Shown: positions 1-9,936, counted from the stretch's first letter. The stretch: DNA of 64,000 bases from Phycisphaerales bacterium (GCA_029245245.1 JAQWPT010000011.1:231874-295873); one strand, 5' to 3'. A program made the numbers and translations. The notes: generated by a model not told the origin, from the sequence alone.

Positions 1-217
1 TCATTTCCTCAACCCGACTTCGGGCCAGGAGCCAAATCTCTTCTCGCCCAGCAATCTAGCAGTCAGGTGATCCCACTTGGGGCGATAAGTGCACGGTTTC
101 GTGCTGATTTACACGTAAAATCGCCTCAAGGCCCTGTGGCTGCCTGTGAGGCGGAATTGGTCTCTCGGGCGGGCTTCGCTAGCATGGCCGCCTGCCCCAA
201 CCCAGGAGAACCATGGA
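1..217. other. left-edge non-coding stretch
   Basis: No convincing gene is visible in these bases on either strand; the short open frames here lack ribosome binding sites and the codon pattern of the neighbours. The stretch holds a small hairpin at 13-24 and a better one at 122-153 (7 bp stem CGCCTCA/TGAGGCG, with a nested GCC/GGC stem in its 18-base loop). The latter lies about 65 bases before the first gene and could be part of that gene's leader. Confidence 0.5.
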
Positions 218-580
218 ATGCCAGAAATGCAGCCCTCGATCGATTTCGAGACCTTTACCCGCATGGACCTCCGGGTTGCCACCATCACGAAGGCCGAGCA
301 CCATCCCGATGCGGATCGCCTCTTGAAACTGCAGTTGGATGATGGCACCGAGACAGGGCGGCAGGTCTGCGCCGGTATCCGCAAGTGGTACGACGACCCG
401 TCGTCGCTGGAAGGCTCGCAGGTTGTGATCGTGGCCAATCTCGAACCACGCGTGATTCGTGGTGAACGCAGCGAGGGCATGGTGCTTGCGGGGACCGCGG
501 CCGATGCCGAGGGCAACGTCGAGGATCTCAGCGTTCTGCGCATTGATCATCCGCTGCCGCCGGGTTCGCGGGTCAGTTGA
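218..580 (+). CDS. tRNA-binding (EMAP/CsaA-type OB-fold) domain protein
   Basis: This 120-residue protein is a single OB-fold tRNA-binding domain of the kind found at the C terminus of methionyl-tRNA synthetase and as free-standing CsaA-type proteins. The opening MDLRVATI, the HPDADRLL segment and the late RSEGMVLAG motif are characteristic of the family. The ATG at 218 was chosen because AGGAG at 204-208 stands nine bases before it; an in-frame GTG at 146 has no ribosome binding site. The gene ends 13 bases from a gene converging from the other strand. A role in tRNA or protein binding is likely, but whether it assists MetRS or acts as a chaperone cannot be told from sequence. Confidence 0.85.
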   Translation: MPEMQPSIDFETFTRMDLRVATITKAEHHPDADRLLKLQLDDGTETGRQVCAGIRKWYDDPSSLEGSQVVIVANLEPRVIRGERSEGMVLAGTAADAEGNVEDLSVLRIDHPLPPGSRVS

Positions 581-593
581 TTACTGCTCTTGA

Positions 594-2486
594 TCAGGAA
601 CCGGACGTGGCATCATCCGCAGCGGGGGTCGTGCCCGCGGAGGCGCCATCGTCGAGTGCGTCGTCTTCATCCGAAGGATTGCTGGGCGGGATGTAGCGGT
701 TGCGTTCCATCAGTGATTCGAGCGTGAACGCCTCTGTCATCGGATTCTCGCCACCGGTTTCGTCCATCTCGATGATCGTTCCCAGGAGTCCGCTTGAAGC
801 CATCTGGTTGAACTCGTCGAGGGTGATGGGAGTCCGCTTGTTCAACTGGACCACCACGAGGGCAAGGTTGTCATCCGAGGGGTAGACGTCGATACGCTGT
901 TCGGAATCCAGGTCGGACAGGGAGCCGTCCTGCTGGAGCCTGGAGGCATCCTTGAGCACCGCGGTGACCACGGTTTCGTCTTCGCCGAGGCCTGGAATCA
1001 CCGGGGGCGACTTCGGCATCGAGTTCTGATTCTGCAGGAAGAACTGTACGAAGCGTGGGTCGTACTGCCGCAGCGAGGCGGCCTGCACCCTTGCATCGCG
1101 TTCTTCGGCGAACTGGTTGATTCCATCGGCTCTCGCCCTTGTTCGTACGGCGTCCACGTCGGCCAGGAGTTCCTGGTAGTGGGCGAGACGGTTCAGGTCG
1201 GTAACGAGTTGGCCTCGAACTTCATCGACCGAGGCGGGAGCCCGGGCGGCATCGGTATCGGTGATCCGGAAGAGGTAGAGGTTGTCCTGCCGATCCTGGA
1301 GGACCGGGCCAGCCACGTTCTGCTGGATGGGATACAGGCCAGAGCCGTCGAACTCCTTCGTCTCCGTGATCAACTCGGCGATCGCGATGGGGCGTTGTCC
1401 GTACTTGTCGGTGTTGGCGAGGCCGATTCCAGGGAGGGATCTGAGATCCTGGACTTCAACAAGTTCGTCACTGCGAGACACCACCGGTATCTCGATGCCG
1501 TACTCGGCTTGAAGTTGCTGCCCGAGGTCATCAAATGCGATCTGGCGATCGCTCCAGTCCTCGGGAAGGACGATGAACCCGCCGGACTCGGTGAACCCCC
1601 GACGAGGATTGCGGACTCGGTCGGCAATGACCCGCTTGATCTCGTTGCGACGTTTCTCGGTCAGTTCATCGAGCAGTTGGGTTCTGACGATCTCGGGAAT
1701 CTCCGCCTCGGCATCCACGGGCGGGATGTTGGCATCGGACTCGTTCCTTCGCCAGTACTTGCGAAGCGCGATGTCGTTGATCGCCTCGGTACCCTCGATG
1801 GAATCACGAATGGTCGCCTTGGGAATCGTCATCCACTCGATGGTGGTTCGCTCCGGCAATCGGTATCCGAAGCCATGTTCGCCTTCACCCGGTTCCACGT
1901 CGCCCCATGCGTCGAGGTGAGCCTGGAGCTCTTCTTCGGTGGGGGAGATCGCCTGCTCGGGCGAGTCGGCCTTCAGGGAGACGAGTTGGACATCGGCTGC
2001 ATCAAAGAGCCGGCGACCTTCCAGCCGCATGCGGCGGTCGGACATCGGGCTGCTGGCGGCAATGTGGCCAAGGTAGTTGGCGATGCCGGCCCAGTTCGCG
2101 TAGGTCGTCTGGACGGTATACGGCGGGATGCCGGTGCTTCGACTGATGTCGATGGCCGTCTGCATGGGGATGGGGCTGGTGGCCTGACCACCGATCATCC
2201 CGGCCTTCGTTGCTTCGTGGACCAGCAGGTACCACTGCTCCCAGTTGTCGACGAGCCCGATGAAGGGCAGTTGCATGCCCATGCGGTCCACCAGTTGGGC
2301 CTGGTTCTGGATGTCGATCAGCTCGGAGCGGGTGATGGATTTTCCATCGATGCTTCCTACCACGGCTTGACCGGAGCCCATGTTGGAAAGCAGGGAGGGA
2401 ATTTCGGGCATCAGGAAGATGACCATCAGGCCACTTCCGAAGACCGCGAGCAGCCATTTGTTGTACTTGCGGAAGAACTTGTTCAT
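594..2486 (-). CDS. membrane-anchored SurA/PpiD-like protein
   Basis: A 630-residue protein with a short basic N terminus (MNKFFRKYNKW), one membrane helix at about residues 10-30, then a large soluble part that begins like a SurA/PpiD N-terminal chaperone domain (VVGSIDGKSITRSELIDIQ). That topology suggests an envelope-facing folding factor. I do not see a clear parvulin active-site core in the middle, so peptidyl-prolyl isomerase activity is doubtful. The C terminus is a low-complexity acidic, Ala/Ser/Thr-rich tail. The ATG at 2486 starts the basic-then-hydrophobic anchor; the frame stays open upstream to a TTG at 2540, which would add an unlikely 18 residues. It follows rpsD by 34 bases and may be cotranscribed. 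Confidence 0.7.
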   Translation of the reverse strand: MNKFFRKYNKWLLAVFGSGLMVIFLMPEIPSLLSNMGSGQAVVGSIDGKSITRSELIDIQNQAQLVDRMGMQLPFIGLVDNWEQWYLLVHEATKAGMIGGQATSPIPMQTAIDISRSTGIPPYTVQTTYANWAGIANYLGHIAASSPMSDRRMRLEGRRLFDAADVQLVSLKADSPEQAISPTEEELQAHLDAWGDVEPGEGEHGFGYRLPERTTIEWMTIPKATIRDSIEGTEAINDIALRKYWRRNESDANIPPVDAEAEIPEIVRTQLLDELTEKRRNEIKRVIADRVRNPRRGFTESGGFIVLPEDWSDRQIAFDDLGQQLQAEYGIEIPVVSRSDELVEVQDLRSLPGIGLANTDKYGQRPIAIAELITETKEFDGSGLYPIQQNVAGPVLQDRQDNLYLFRITDTDAARAPASVDEVRGQLVTDLNRLAHYQELLADVDAVRTRARADGINQFAEERDARVQAASLRQYDPRFVQFFLQNQNSMPKSPPVIPGLGEDETVVTAVLKDASRLQQDGSLSDLDSEQRIDVYPSDDNLALVVVQLNKRTPITLDEFNQMASSGLLGTIIEMDETGGENPMTEAFTLESLMERNRYIPPSNPSDEDDALDDGASAGTTPAADDATSGS

Positions 2487-2520
2487 GGAGGCGCCGTTCC
2501 GGATCGCACCAAGGGTGGAA

Positions 2521-3120
2521 TCAGCGATAGAACTCGACAATCAGGTTCGTGTTCACGTCGAAGGGGATCTGGTCCGGCACCGGGGTGGCGATGATCCGGG
2601 CCGACAACTCGGCGGGATTCAGTTCCAGCCAGCCGGGCACGATGTGTCCGGCCAGTGATTCCATGTTCTCCCGGACGACCTTCTGGATGCCCTCTTTGAC
2701 AGTGATCACGTCACCGATGTTCAAGGGGATGCTCGGCTTGTCCGCCTTGCGACCATTTACGAGCACGTGTCCGTGGGTCACCAACTGGCGGGCCGCCCAG
2801 ATCGTTCGCACCAGACCGCTGCGGCGGATGGCGTTGTCGAGGCGTGACTCGAGCAGCTGGAGCAGCAGTTCACCCGTATTGCCCTTGCGGCGATTCGCCT
2901 CGTCGACGTACCGACGGAACTGCTTTTCCATGATGTTGTAGTGATAACGGACCTTCTGCTTCTCGGTGAGGCGGACGCCGTAGTCCTTGGGACGGCGGCC
3001 ACGGTACCCATGCATGCCAGGAGCATTGAGCTGGCGGCGGGCCGTGTGCTTGGGGATGTCGGCAATCGGAACACCGACTCGACGGGACAGTTTTACCTTT
3101 GGACCGAGATAGCGAGCCAC
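2521..3120 (-). CDS. rpsD: 30S ribosomal protein S4
   Basis: S4 binds 16S rRNA early in small-subunit assembly. The 199-residue product starts VARYLGPKVKLSRR, continues through an S4 N-terminal domain and the S4 RNA-binding domain (ESRLDNAIRRSGL, then HGHVLVNGRK) and ends IVEFYR as usual for S4. The start is GTG at 3120, preceded by AGGAG with seven bases of spacing; a longer open frame would add a non-conserved extension. No cysteine cluster is present, so it is the zinc-free form. It stands alone rather than in an alpha operon with S13, S11, rpoA and L17, and carries its own promoter and a hairpin leader. Confidence 0.97.
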   Translation of the reverse strand: MARYLGPKVKLSRRVGVPIADIPKHTARRQLNAPGMHGYRGRRPKDYGVRLTEKQKVRYHYNIMEKQFRRYVDEANRRKGNTGELLLQLLESRLDNAIRRSGLVRTIWAARQLVTHGHVLVNGRKADKPSIPLNIGDVITVKEGIQKVVRENMESLAGHIVPGWLELNPAELSARIIATPVPDQIPFDVNTNLIVEFYR

Positions 3121-3142
3121 TGAATCACTCCTGGAAATTGTG

Positions 3143-3174
3143 GGCCCACCGTTCCCGCGCGGGAGGGGTGGGCC
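3143..3174 (-). promoter_or_regulatory. rpsD leader hairpin
   Basis: GGCCCACC at 3143-3150 pairs with GGTGGGCC at 3167-3174, enclosing a perfect 12-base palindrome (3153-3164). The resulting extended hairpin ends about ten bases before the rpsD Shine-Dalgarno and sits at the very start of the predicted transcript. No U-tract follows it, so it is not an obvious terminator. An S4-binding autoregulatory leader is a reasonable guess. Confidence 0.5.
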
Positions 3175-3183
3175 AAGCGGGGT

Positions 3184-3212
3184 ATTGAAGCCGTTTTTGG
3201 GCCTCAAGTCAA
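3184..3212 (-). promoter_or_regulatory. rpsD promoter
   Basis: On the minus strand TTGACT (3207-3212) and TTCAAT (3184-3189) are separated by exactly 17 bases, a good sigma-70-type pair. The predicted start near 3177 gives a leader of about 57 bases that contains the hairpin at 3143-3174. Confidence 0.6.
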
Positions 3213-3234
3213 GGCCTTGCCCACCCAGGAGGGG

Positions 3235-5148
3235 CTAGTAGGCCCGTTCGTCCAGACCCTCACGCCAGTTCAGATAGGCTCGATTCAGCACTTGGTAGCC
3301 CCCTGGAGTGGGGTAACGGCCCGTGAAATACCAGTCCCCGGTGTGGGCCGGCATGGCGGATTGGAGCCCCTGGATGTCCTGATAGACCACATTGAGGTCA
3401 CCATCCCAGGGGGCATCGGTGGGTCGGACCAGCTCCGCAACCTTGTTGCCGATCTGCTCGAGGGTGAAGGGCTCGTAGATGCGGCTGACGTGGTTGACCA
3501 TGTCCGCCGGGGGGAGGTCCTGCTGAGCTCGACAATCGTGCTCGACGGATTCCAGCACATCGGACTTGCCGTGATCCTCAAGCAGGGCCACGGCGGCCTG
3601 GAAGGCGATGAATCGATCGAGTTTGCTCATGTCGATGCCGTAGCAGTCGGGGTACATGATCGGCGGAGCGGATGAAGCGATGAGGATTGCTCGCGGGTTG
3701 AGCCGGCTCAGGATCGTGATGATCGATTCCCGCAACGTCGTCCCCCGGACGATCGAGTCGTCGAGCACCACGAGCGTGTCCTCGGGGAGTACCACCTGGC
3801 GGGTGATGTCGTAGATGTGCGTGACCAGATCTCTTCGTGCGGCGTCATGGGTGATGAACGTGCGAAGCCGCTGGTCCTTGTGGGCGACCTTCTCGGCGCG
3901 GATTCGAACCGAGCAGGCCCGCTGGAATACGGCGTGGTCCGGGTTGCCCTGCTCGATGGTGTCCCAGAACGCCTTGGATCGATGATCCTTGACGAGGCGT
4001 TCCATCTCCTCGACGAGTCCGAAGAATGCCGTTTCAGCGGTGTTGGGAACATAGCTGATGACCGCGTTCTCGACGTCGTTGTCGATGGCCTTGAGGATTG
4101 GTTCGGCCAGGTTTCGCCCGAGTTGTTTTCGTTCGCAGTAGATGTCCGGGTCGCTGCCGCGGCTGAAGTAGACGCGCTCGAACGTGCATTGGCGTTCTTC
4201 GACCTGCTCGGTGAAGGGGGCGTGGATGATCCGCCCGTCCCGCTTCATCACCAGAACATGGCCGGGCTCGATGCTCTGGATGTCGTCCACCTCGGCGTTG
4301 AAGGTGCTCATCAGAGGCGGCCGCTCGGATGCAGCGGCGATCACATCGTCGTCCTCGTACCAGAAGAGCGGCCGAATACCGGCGGGATCCCTGCAGACGA
4401 AGGCGTCCCCGTTGCCGAGCAGACCGGCGAAGGCGTAGCCGCCATCCCAGTGCTCCGATGCCCTGCGAAGCACGCGGACGATGTCGAGGTCCACCGAGAT
4501 CGCTTCTGCCAGTTCCCGCCCCTCCAGGCGAAGGAAGGATTCGGGTCCCATGGTGGAGCGAAGGTGCCGATGTTCCAGGTCGAGGAAGTAACCGATGCGT
4601 TCGAGGATGACTTGCGTATCCGAATCACCTACAGGGTTCAGGCCGTACTCCAGCAACTGTTCGAACAGTTCCTTGGAGTTGGTCATGTTGAAGTTGCCGG
4701 CCATGGACAGATTCCGGCTCGCGGTGTTGTCCTTGCGCACCAGGGGGTGACAGTTCTGCACGGAGTTCTTCGAGTGTGTTCCGTATCGAAGGTGGCCGAT
4801 GTAGGCGTTGCCCAGCAGGTTGCATCGCCGCTTCGCATCGTCTCCGCTCATCTTTCCCTTGCTGCGGTACAGCGGAGAGAGATCCCGTGTGACGGCGTCG
4901 AAGATGCGTTCGATCGCGTTGTGTCGCGTTGATCGCACCCGCCGCAGATACGGTTCGCCCGGGGGCATGTCGAACTTGACCAGCGCGATGCCGGCGCCGT
5001 CCTGCCCCCGGTTGTGCTGCTTCTCCATCAGCAGGTGCAGTCGACGCAGTGCCCACGCGGCATCTCCATGACGTTCCTGGAGTTCATCCAGGGACTTCTT
5101 GGGGCGGACTAGCGCCAGGCCGCATTCGTGGCCGATGGGATCGCTCAT
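3235..5148 (-). CDS. purF: amidophosphoribosyltransferase-type PurF, long form
   Basis: The 637-residue product has a class-II glutamine amidotransferase half, with the nucleophile Cys9 in HECGLAL behind an eight-residue propeptide and RGQDGAGIAL shortly after. The phosphoribosyltransferase half carries the PRPP-binding motif VLDDSIVRGTTLRES. It would make phosphoribosylamine from PRPP and glutamine, the first step of purine synthesis. The start at 5148 leaves the short propeptide typical of the family. It is well over 100 residues longer than the usual enzyme of about 470-510; long versions are known in Bacteroidetes, and a variant role is possible. It lies 53 bases downstream of the sulfur-enzyme gene on the same strand. 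Confidence 0.85.
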   Translation of the reverse strand: MSDPIGHECGLALVRPKKSLDELQERHGDAAWALRRLHLLMEKQHNRGQDGAGIALVKFDMPPGEPYLRRVRSTRHNAIERIFDAVTRDLSPLYRSKGKMSGDDAKRRCNLLGNAYIGHLRYGTHSKNSVQNCHPLVRKDNTASRNLSMAGNFNMTNSKELFEQLLEYGLNPVGDSDTQVILERIGYFLDLEHRHLRSTMGPESFLRLEGRELAEAISVDLDIVRVLRRASEHWDGGYAFAGLLGNGDAFVCRDPAGIRPLFWYEDDDVIAAASERPPLMSTFNAEVDDIQSIEPGHVLVMKRDGRIIHAPFTEQVEERQCTFERVYFSRGSDPDIYCERKQLGRNLAEPILKAIDNDVENAVISYVPNTAETAFFGLVEEMERLVKDHRSKAFWDTIEQGNPDHAVFQRACSVRIRAEKVAHKDQRLRTFITHDAARRDLVTHIYDITRQVVLPEDTLVVLDDSIVRGTTLRESIITILSRLNPRAILIASSAPPIMYPDCYGIDMSKLDRFIAFQAAVALLEDHGKSDVLESVEHDCRAQQDLPPADMVNHVSRIYEPFTLEQIGNKVAELVRPTDAPWDGDLNVVYQDIQGLQSAMPAHTGDWYFTGRYPTPGGYQVLNRAYLNWREGLDERAY

Positions 5149-5201
5149 CTGGCTGGACAGGGTACCTGTCCTTGGCTTGATGAGGAACCCCGGAGTTCGT
5201 C

Positions 5202-6620
5202 TCAGGTGGTACTGGCGGTCTCGGTCGTGGTGGAACACCCCGCTCGATTCCAAGCTGCCATCCCGCCGAGTTGATCGATCACGACCTCCACCCCCGCTTT
5301 CTCAAGGAGGCTTGCAGCGATGGTGGAGCGGTATCCGCCGCCACAGACTGTCACGATGGGGCCCCGGTTTCTGAACTGGTCGATCTGGCCCGGCAGATCA
5401 GGCAGTGGGACGTGCTCGGCTCCGGGAATGTGCCCGGAGTTCCACTCGGCATCGGTTCGGACATCGAGGACACAGAGCGATTCTCCGGTGGCAAGCCGTT
5501 CCTGGAGCTCCGAGGAGGGGATGACGTCGTTCCGGCTGGTTTCCAGGTCGGAGTCGATCCAGGCCTGGACGCCACCAGTGATGTGTCCGGCAACGTTGTC
5601 CAGGCCGACACGAACCAGCCCACGAACGGCCGTTTCCGCATCCCGTGTGGATTCCGCGGCCAGCAGCAGCGGAGTGTTCGGGGGAAGCATCCACGCCGCC
5701 CAGGTGGAGAAGTTCTTGCCGAGGCCGATGCAGATCGAGCCGGGAACATGGCAGCGTCCGAAGTCCGTCTGCGATCGCAGGTCCACCAGGAGGTGGCCAT
5801 CATTGACCATGTCCCGGGCATCAGCCGGCGTGATGGCCGGGCCGGATGAGATCGGACCGAGCGTTGCCGGTCCGCGACTGTTGAGTTCCTTCATCCGCGT
5901 GTAGTAGGCGGGGCGCGGCGGCAGGTTGCCGAGCATCTTCCTGATGAAGGCGTCCTCGTTCAGCGAAGTGTCGAGCATCGGGTTGGCGATACGCTCGTAG
6001 CCCAACGTTGACATCGGGCGACCGCTCATGCCTGCTCCGCACATCGATCCCGCGCCGTGGCCGGGGTGGATCTCCATGGAATCGGGAAGGGCGGAAAGCG
6101 ACTGCACGCTGGCGTAGAGCTTGCGGGTCAGTCCCTCGGTTTCCTTCGGTCCGAGCAGGTCGGGTCGTCCCAGTGATCCAACGAAGAGGAAGTCGCCGCT
6201 GAGCATGGCCATCGGGGTCTCCGGGCTCCGATGGAGGTCGTAGACCAGCCAACTCATGTGCTCGGGGGTGTGGCCGGGGGTATGGCATCCAACGAGTCGA
6301 ACGCCGCCGATGTCGATGGTGTCACCGTCGCGCATCCGCTGATGGGCAAAGGCGACTTCGAACTGCTCGCCCTCGTCGTAGGCGGAGAGGCACAGGGTGG
6401 CTCCCGTTCGTTCCGCCAGTTCCCGGGCCCCGGAGGCGAAGTCCGCGTGAATGTGGGTCTCGAGGATGTGGGAGATCACGACGCCCCTGGATTGCGCGAA
6501 GTCGATGTACACGTCGATGTCACGCATCGGATCGATGACGGCGATCTGCTTCGCGCCCTGGCATCCGACGATGTACGCGTACTGGGAGAGACCTGGTTCC
6601 GAGATTCGTTCAAACAGCAT
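5202..6620 (-). CDS. metallo-beta-lactamase-fold / double-rhodanese sulfur enzyme (persulfide dioxygenase-like)
   Basis: The 472-residue protein has an ETHE1/CstB-type metallo-beta-lactamase domain (about 1-250; THIHADF metal motif, CHTPGHTPEH and SGDFLFVGSLGRPDL) followed by two rhodanese domains. The last one keeps the catalytic Cys in VTVCGGGYRST. The middle one has LLLAAESTRDAE where the Cys loop should be, so it is probably inactive. This order matches proteins that oxidise persulfides and transfer sulfane sulfur. The ATG at 6620 has AGGA nine bases upstream. Divergent from it is a small unknown gene. Substrate is not known; a role in sulfide or persulfide detoxification in the cytoplasm is the best inference. 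Confidence 0.85.
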   Translation of the reverse strand: MLFERISEPGLSQYAYIVGCQGAKQIAVIDPMRDIDVYIDFAQSRGVVISHILETHIHADFASGARELAERTGATLCLSAYDEGEQFEVAFAHQRMRDGDTIDIGGVRLVGCHTPGHTPEHMSWLVYDLHRSPETPMAMLSGDFLFVGSLGRPDLLGPKETEGLTRKLYASVQSLSALPDSMEIHPGHGAGSMCGAGMSGRPMSTLGYERIANPMLDTSLNEDAFIRKMLGNLPPRPAYYTRMKELNSRGPATLGPISSGPAITPADARDMVNDGHLLVDLRSQTDFGRCHVPGSICIGLGKNFSTWAAWMLPPNTPLLLAAESTRDAETAVRGLVRVGLDNVAGHITGGVQAWIDSDLETSRNDVIPSSELQERLATGESLCVLDVRTDAEWNSGHIPGAEHVPLPDLPGQIDQFRNRGPIVTVCGGGYRSTIAASLLEKAGVEVVIDQLGGMAAWNRAGCSTTTETASTT

Positions 6621-6701
6621 GGGATCGGTTCCTGTGTAGTGCCTTCACCTCACAGCGTACTCGGACGAGGGTGCCGGGGCGTCAAAATCCACTGTTCTTG
6701 A

Positions 6702-6707
6702 TACGGT
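6702..6707 (+). promoter_or_regulatory. TANNNT box before the gene at 6714
   Basis: TACGGT ends six bases before the ATG at 6714, which has no Shine-Dalgarno sequence. This spacing puts the transcription start at the start codon (leaderless). Confidence 0.4.
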
Positions 6708-6713
6708 GTGGAC

Positions 6714-7018
6714 ATGGAAGCACGCGACGATGCACCCGGGCCGGACGTGAAAGCGGCGATGGCCCGCTGGCCGATGCTGCACGAGTTTGCCCGTCAGTCC
6801 CACGAGCTGGCCGGTCCAGGGGCGGTGCTCATGGAGCGTTCCGCCCTGCGTTCGGCGAAGGCGGACGAGGAGATTCCGATGAATTACATCGCAGCGGAGG
6901 ATGTGCCCTCTGGCGATGATTTCAGGCCGCTGATGCTCCGGATCGATCCCGAGCGGCAACTGATGCTCATTCTCGGTGGCGACGGGATCGAGGAGACGGT
7001 GCTGGTCCTCGAGCGGGA

Positions 7019-7025
<7 letters not shown>
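6714..7025 (+). CDS. small hypothetical protein
   Basis: A 103-residue acidic protein that I do not recognise. It contains no membrane segment, signal peptide or cysteine motif. The middle reads [19 protein letters not shown] and the end has hydrophobic strands ([18 protein letters not shown]), suggesting a small alpha/beta fold. The ATG at 6714 was preferred to the GTG at 6708 because TACGGT ends six bases before it. The gene diverges from the persulfide-dioxygenase-like gene and its stop overlaps the stop of ahcY by seven bases. Codon usage matches the neighbours, so it is probably real. Confidence 0.6.
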
Positions 7026-8524
<1,499 letters not shown>

Positions 8525-8556
8525 GAAGGCGTTCTCCGGTGGGTAGGGGGAGGGAC

Positions 8557-8574
8557 TATCCGTATATTCGGATA
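8557..8574 (-). promoter_or_regulatory. inverted repeat at the ahcY transcription start
   Basis: TATCCG and CGGATA are separated by six bases and occupy roughly +1 to +17 of the predicted ahcY transcript; a further GGATA follows at 8578. Its place just downstream of the -10 box fits a repressor operator, though a short RNA hairpin is equally possible. Confidence 0.45.
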
Positions 8575-8579
8575 TAAGG

Positions 8580-8608
8580 ATAATACAACTTGATTTTGCT
8601 GGGGTCAA
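8580..8608 (-). promoter_or_regulatory. ahcY promoter
   Basis: On the minus strand TTGACC (8603-8608) and TATTAT (8580-8585) are spaced by 17 bases, one of the best sigma-70-like promoters in the window. Predicted transcription starts near 8573. Confidence 0.65.
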
Positions 8609-8716
8609 ATCACATCTTGCGGAAAGAAGGCTGGAAACAGCACCTCATGAATGGTTTGGGGTCATCCTACCCTTGTCGCGGTGTGCGTGGATGCCACCGC
8701 CGAGGATCTTCAGCAG

Positions 8717-9517
8717 ATGACAGCATTGCCTGATCATGGAGCGTGCCAGCCGGACCCGGGGCAGACCGATGCGCTGGGCTATTCCCGAACCAACTGGTCG
8801 ATGATCATGGACGCCACGTCCGAGAGCACCACGGTGTCGGCCACCGCGCTGGATCGTGTCATTCAGCGGTACTGGCCAGCCGTATTCGGGTTCATTCGCA
8901 GCAGTGGCAAGTCCGCCGAGGAAGCTTCGGACCTGACCCAGGGCTTTCTCTGTGACGTGTTGTTGGGTCGCAACCTTCTGCAGACGGCAACTCCCGAGCG
9001 GGGTCGGTTCCGATCCCTGCTGCTGAAATCAGTTTCGAATTATGTCCGGGAGCAGCACCGGCGCGACACGCGAAAGAAGCGTGCGCCTCGTACTGCCGAT
9101 GGCAAGGACTTGTTGTCACCATTCTCCCTTGATGAGGGGGAGGGGGCATGGTCGGCCATCAGTCGTGATCAGGATCCTGAAGCAGCATTTCATGCCCAGT
9201 GGGCCGCCTCGCTGGTCAGGCAGGTTCTCGAAAAAGTAAGGATTGACTGCATGAATCGTGGCCAACAGGCGTATTGGGAAGTGTTCGCACGTCGAATCGT
9301 GCGTCCCAAACTCCATGGTGAGCCGCCCGAGTCGTACGAGCAACTCGTGGAGGCATGGGGCATCAAGGATGCCGCCCAGGCGGCGAACATGATGGTGACG
9401 GTCAAGCGACGATTTGCCCGTGCCCTGGTCAATGAGGCGGATTTGACCGTGACGGATTCGATGATCACGCGTACGGAACTCGAGGATCTCCTGCAACTGT
9501 TGGTGCACGACCCATGA
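8717..9517 (+). CDS. planctomycete-type ECF sigma factor
   Basis: The 266-residue protein belongs to the ECF-like sigma family expanded in planctomycetes. The N-terminal SRTNWSMIMDA, region 2 (YWPAVFGFIRSSGKSAEEAS, DLTQGF) and the ERGRFRSLLLKSVSNYV motif are diagnostic. A region-4-like helix pair follows (SYEQLVEAWGI, TVKRRFARAL). It should direct RNA polymerase to an unknown regulon. The ATG at 8717 has GAGGA about ten bases upstream and keeps the family N terminus. These sigma factors are often encoded beside a Ser/Thr kinase; here the partner is instead a coupled small protein starting in the ATGA overlap. Confidence 0.85.
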   Translation: MTALPDHGACQPDPGQTDALGYSRTNWSMIMDATSESTTVSATALDRVIQRYWPAVFGFIRSSGKSAEEASDLTQGFLCDVLLGRNLLQTATPERGRFRSLLLKSVSNYVREQHRRDTRKKRAPRTADGKDLLSPFSLDEGEGAWSAISRDQDPEAAFHAQWAASLVRQVLEKVRIDCMNRGQQAYWEVFARRIVRPKLHGEPPESYEQLVEAWGIKDAAQAANMMVTVKRRFARALVNEADLTVTDSMITRTELEDLLQLLVHDP

Positions 9518-9936
9518 TTCCCAGATCACGAAGTGAACTTGGTACGGCGTTGGGGTGGGCGGTTGAAACCGAAGCCGATCCATCCATGGCCACTGCCGAC
9601 TGGCTGGTTCAGGATGCGGCACCGGATTCCAATGGACTCTTCGTGCTGGTCAACGACCCGAAGGTCCCCCTCGAGACGCTCAAGCAGCTCAAGGAGGCTT
9701 TCAAGGCGTGGCGAGTCATGGGGGAGAACGCCCGTGATCGACGCATGGCTGCCTGCTGCTACGCCCTGGTGATCGCCGCGGGGCTGGTCCATCACGGCAC
9801 ACGCATCAGTACCCAGTCCGACGCCGCGCTCCTCCGGAGTTTCCAGGCCATCCGGCTCGACAAGAGTTGCATCGAGCGAGTCCGGATGCTCATCGACGAG
9901 GCGATCCGCCGACTGGAAGCCCCGGCCTTGGACTGA
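9514..9936 (+). CDS. hypothetical protein coupled to the ECF sigma factor
   Basis: A 140-residue protein that I do not recognise; its ATG overlaps the sigma stop (ATGA), so translation is probably coupled. It looks mostly helical and soluble (LETLKQLKEAFKAWRV, CCYALVIAAGLVHHG, then a helical C terminus). No membrane segment strong enough for a classical membrane anti-sigma factor is present. The tight pairing suggests it modulates the sigma factor, for example as a soluble partner, but this is inference from position only. Confidence 0.65.
   Translation: MIPRSRSELGTALGWAVETEADPSMATADWLVQDAAPDSNGLFVLVNDPKVPLETLKQLKEAFKAWRVMGENARDRRMAACCYALVIAAGLVHHGTRISTQSDAALLRSFQAIRLDKSCIERVRMLIDEAIRRLEAPALD

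Noticed and set aside
13..24. Small hairpin at the left edge as a terminator
   Set aside because: The stem is only 4-5 bp and no T-tract follows on either strand.
1179..2594. A 471-codon plus-strand frame opposite the SurA/PpiD-like gene
   Set aside because: Shadow frame; it also runs into the end of rpsD on the opposite strand.
8525..8650. Possible SAH riboswitch before ahcY
   Set aside because: Only a simple palindrome and short leader are present; I could not fit the conserved SAH-riboswitch core.
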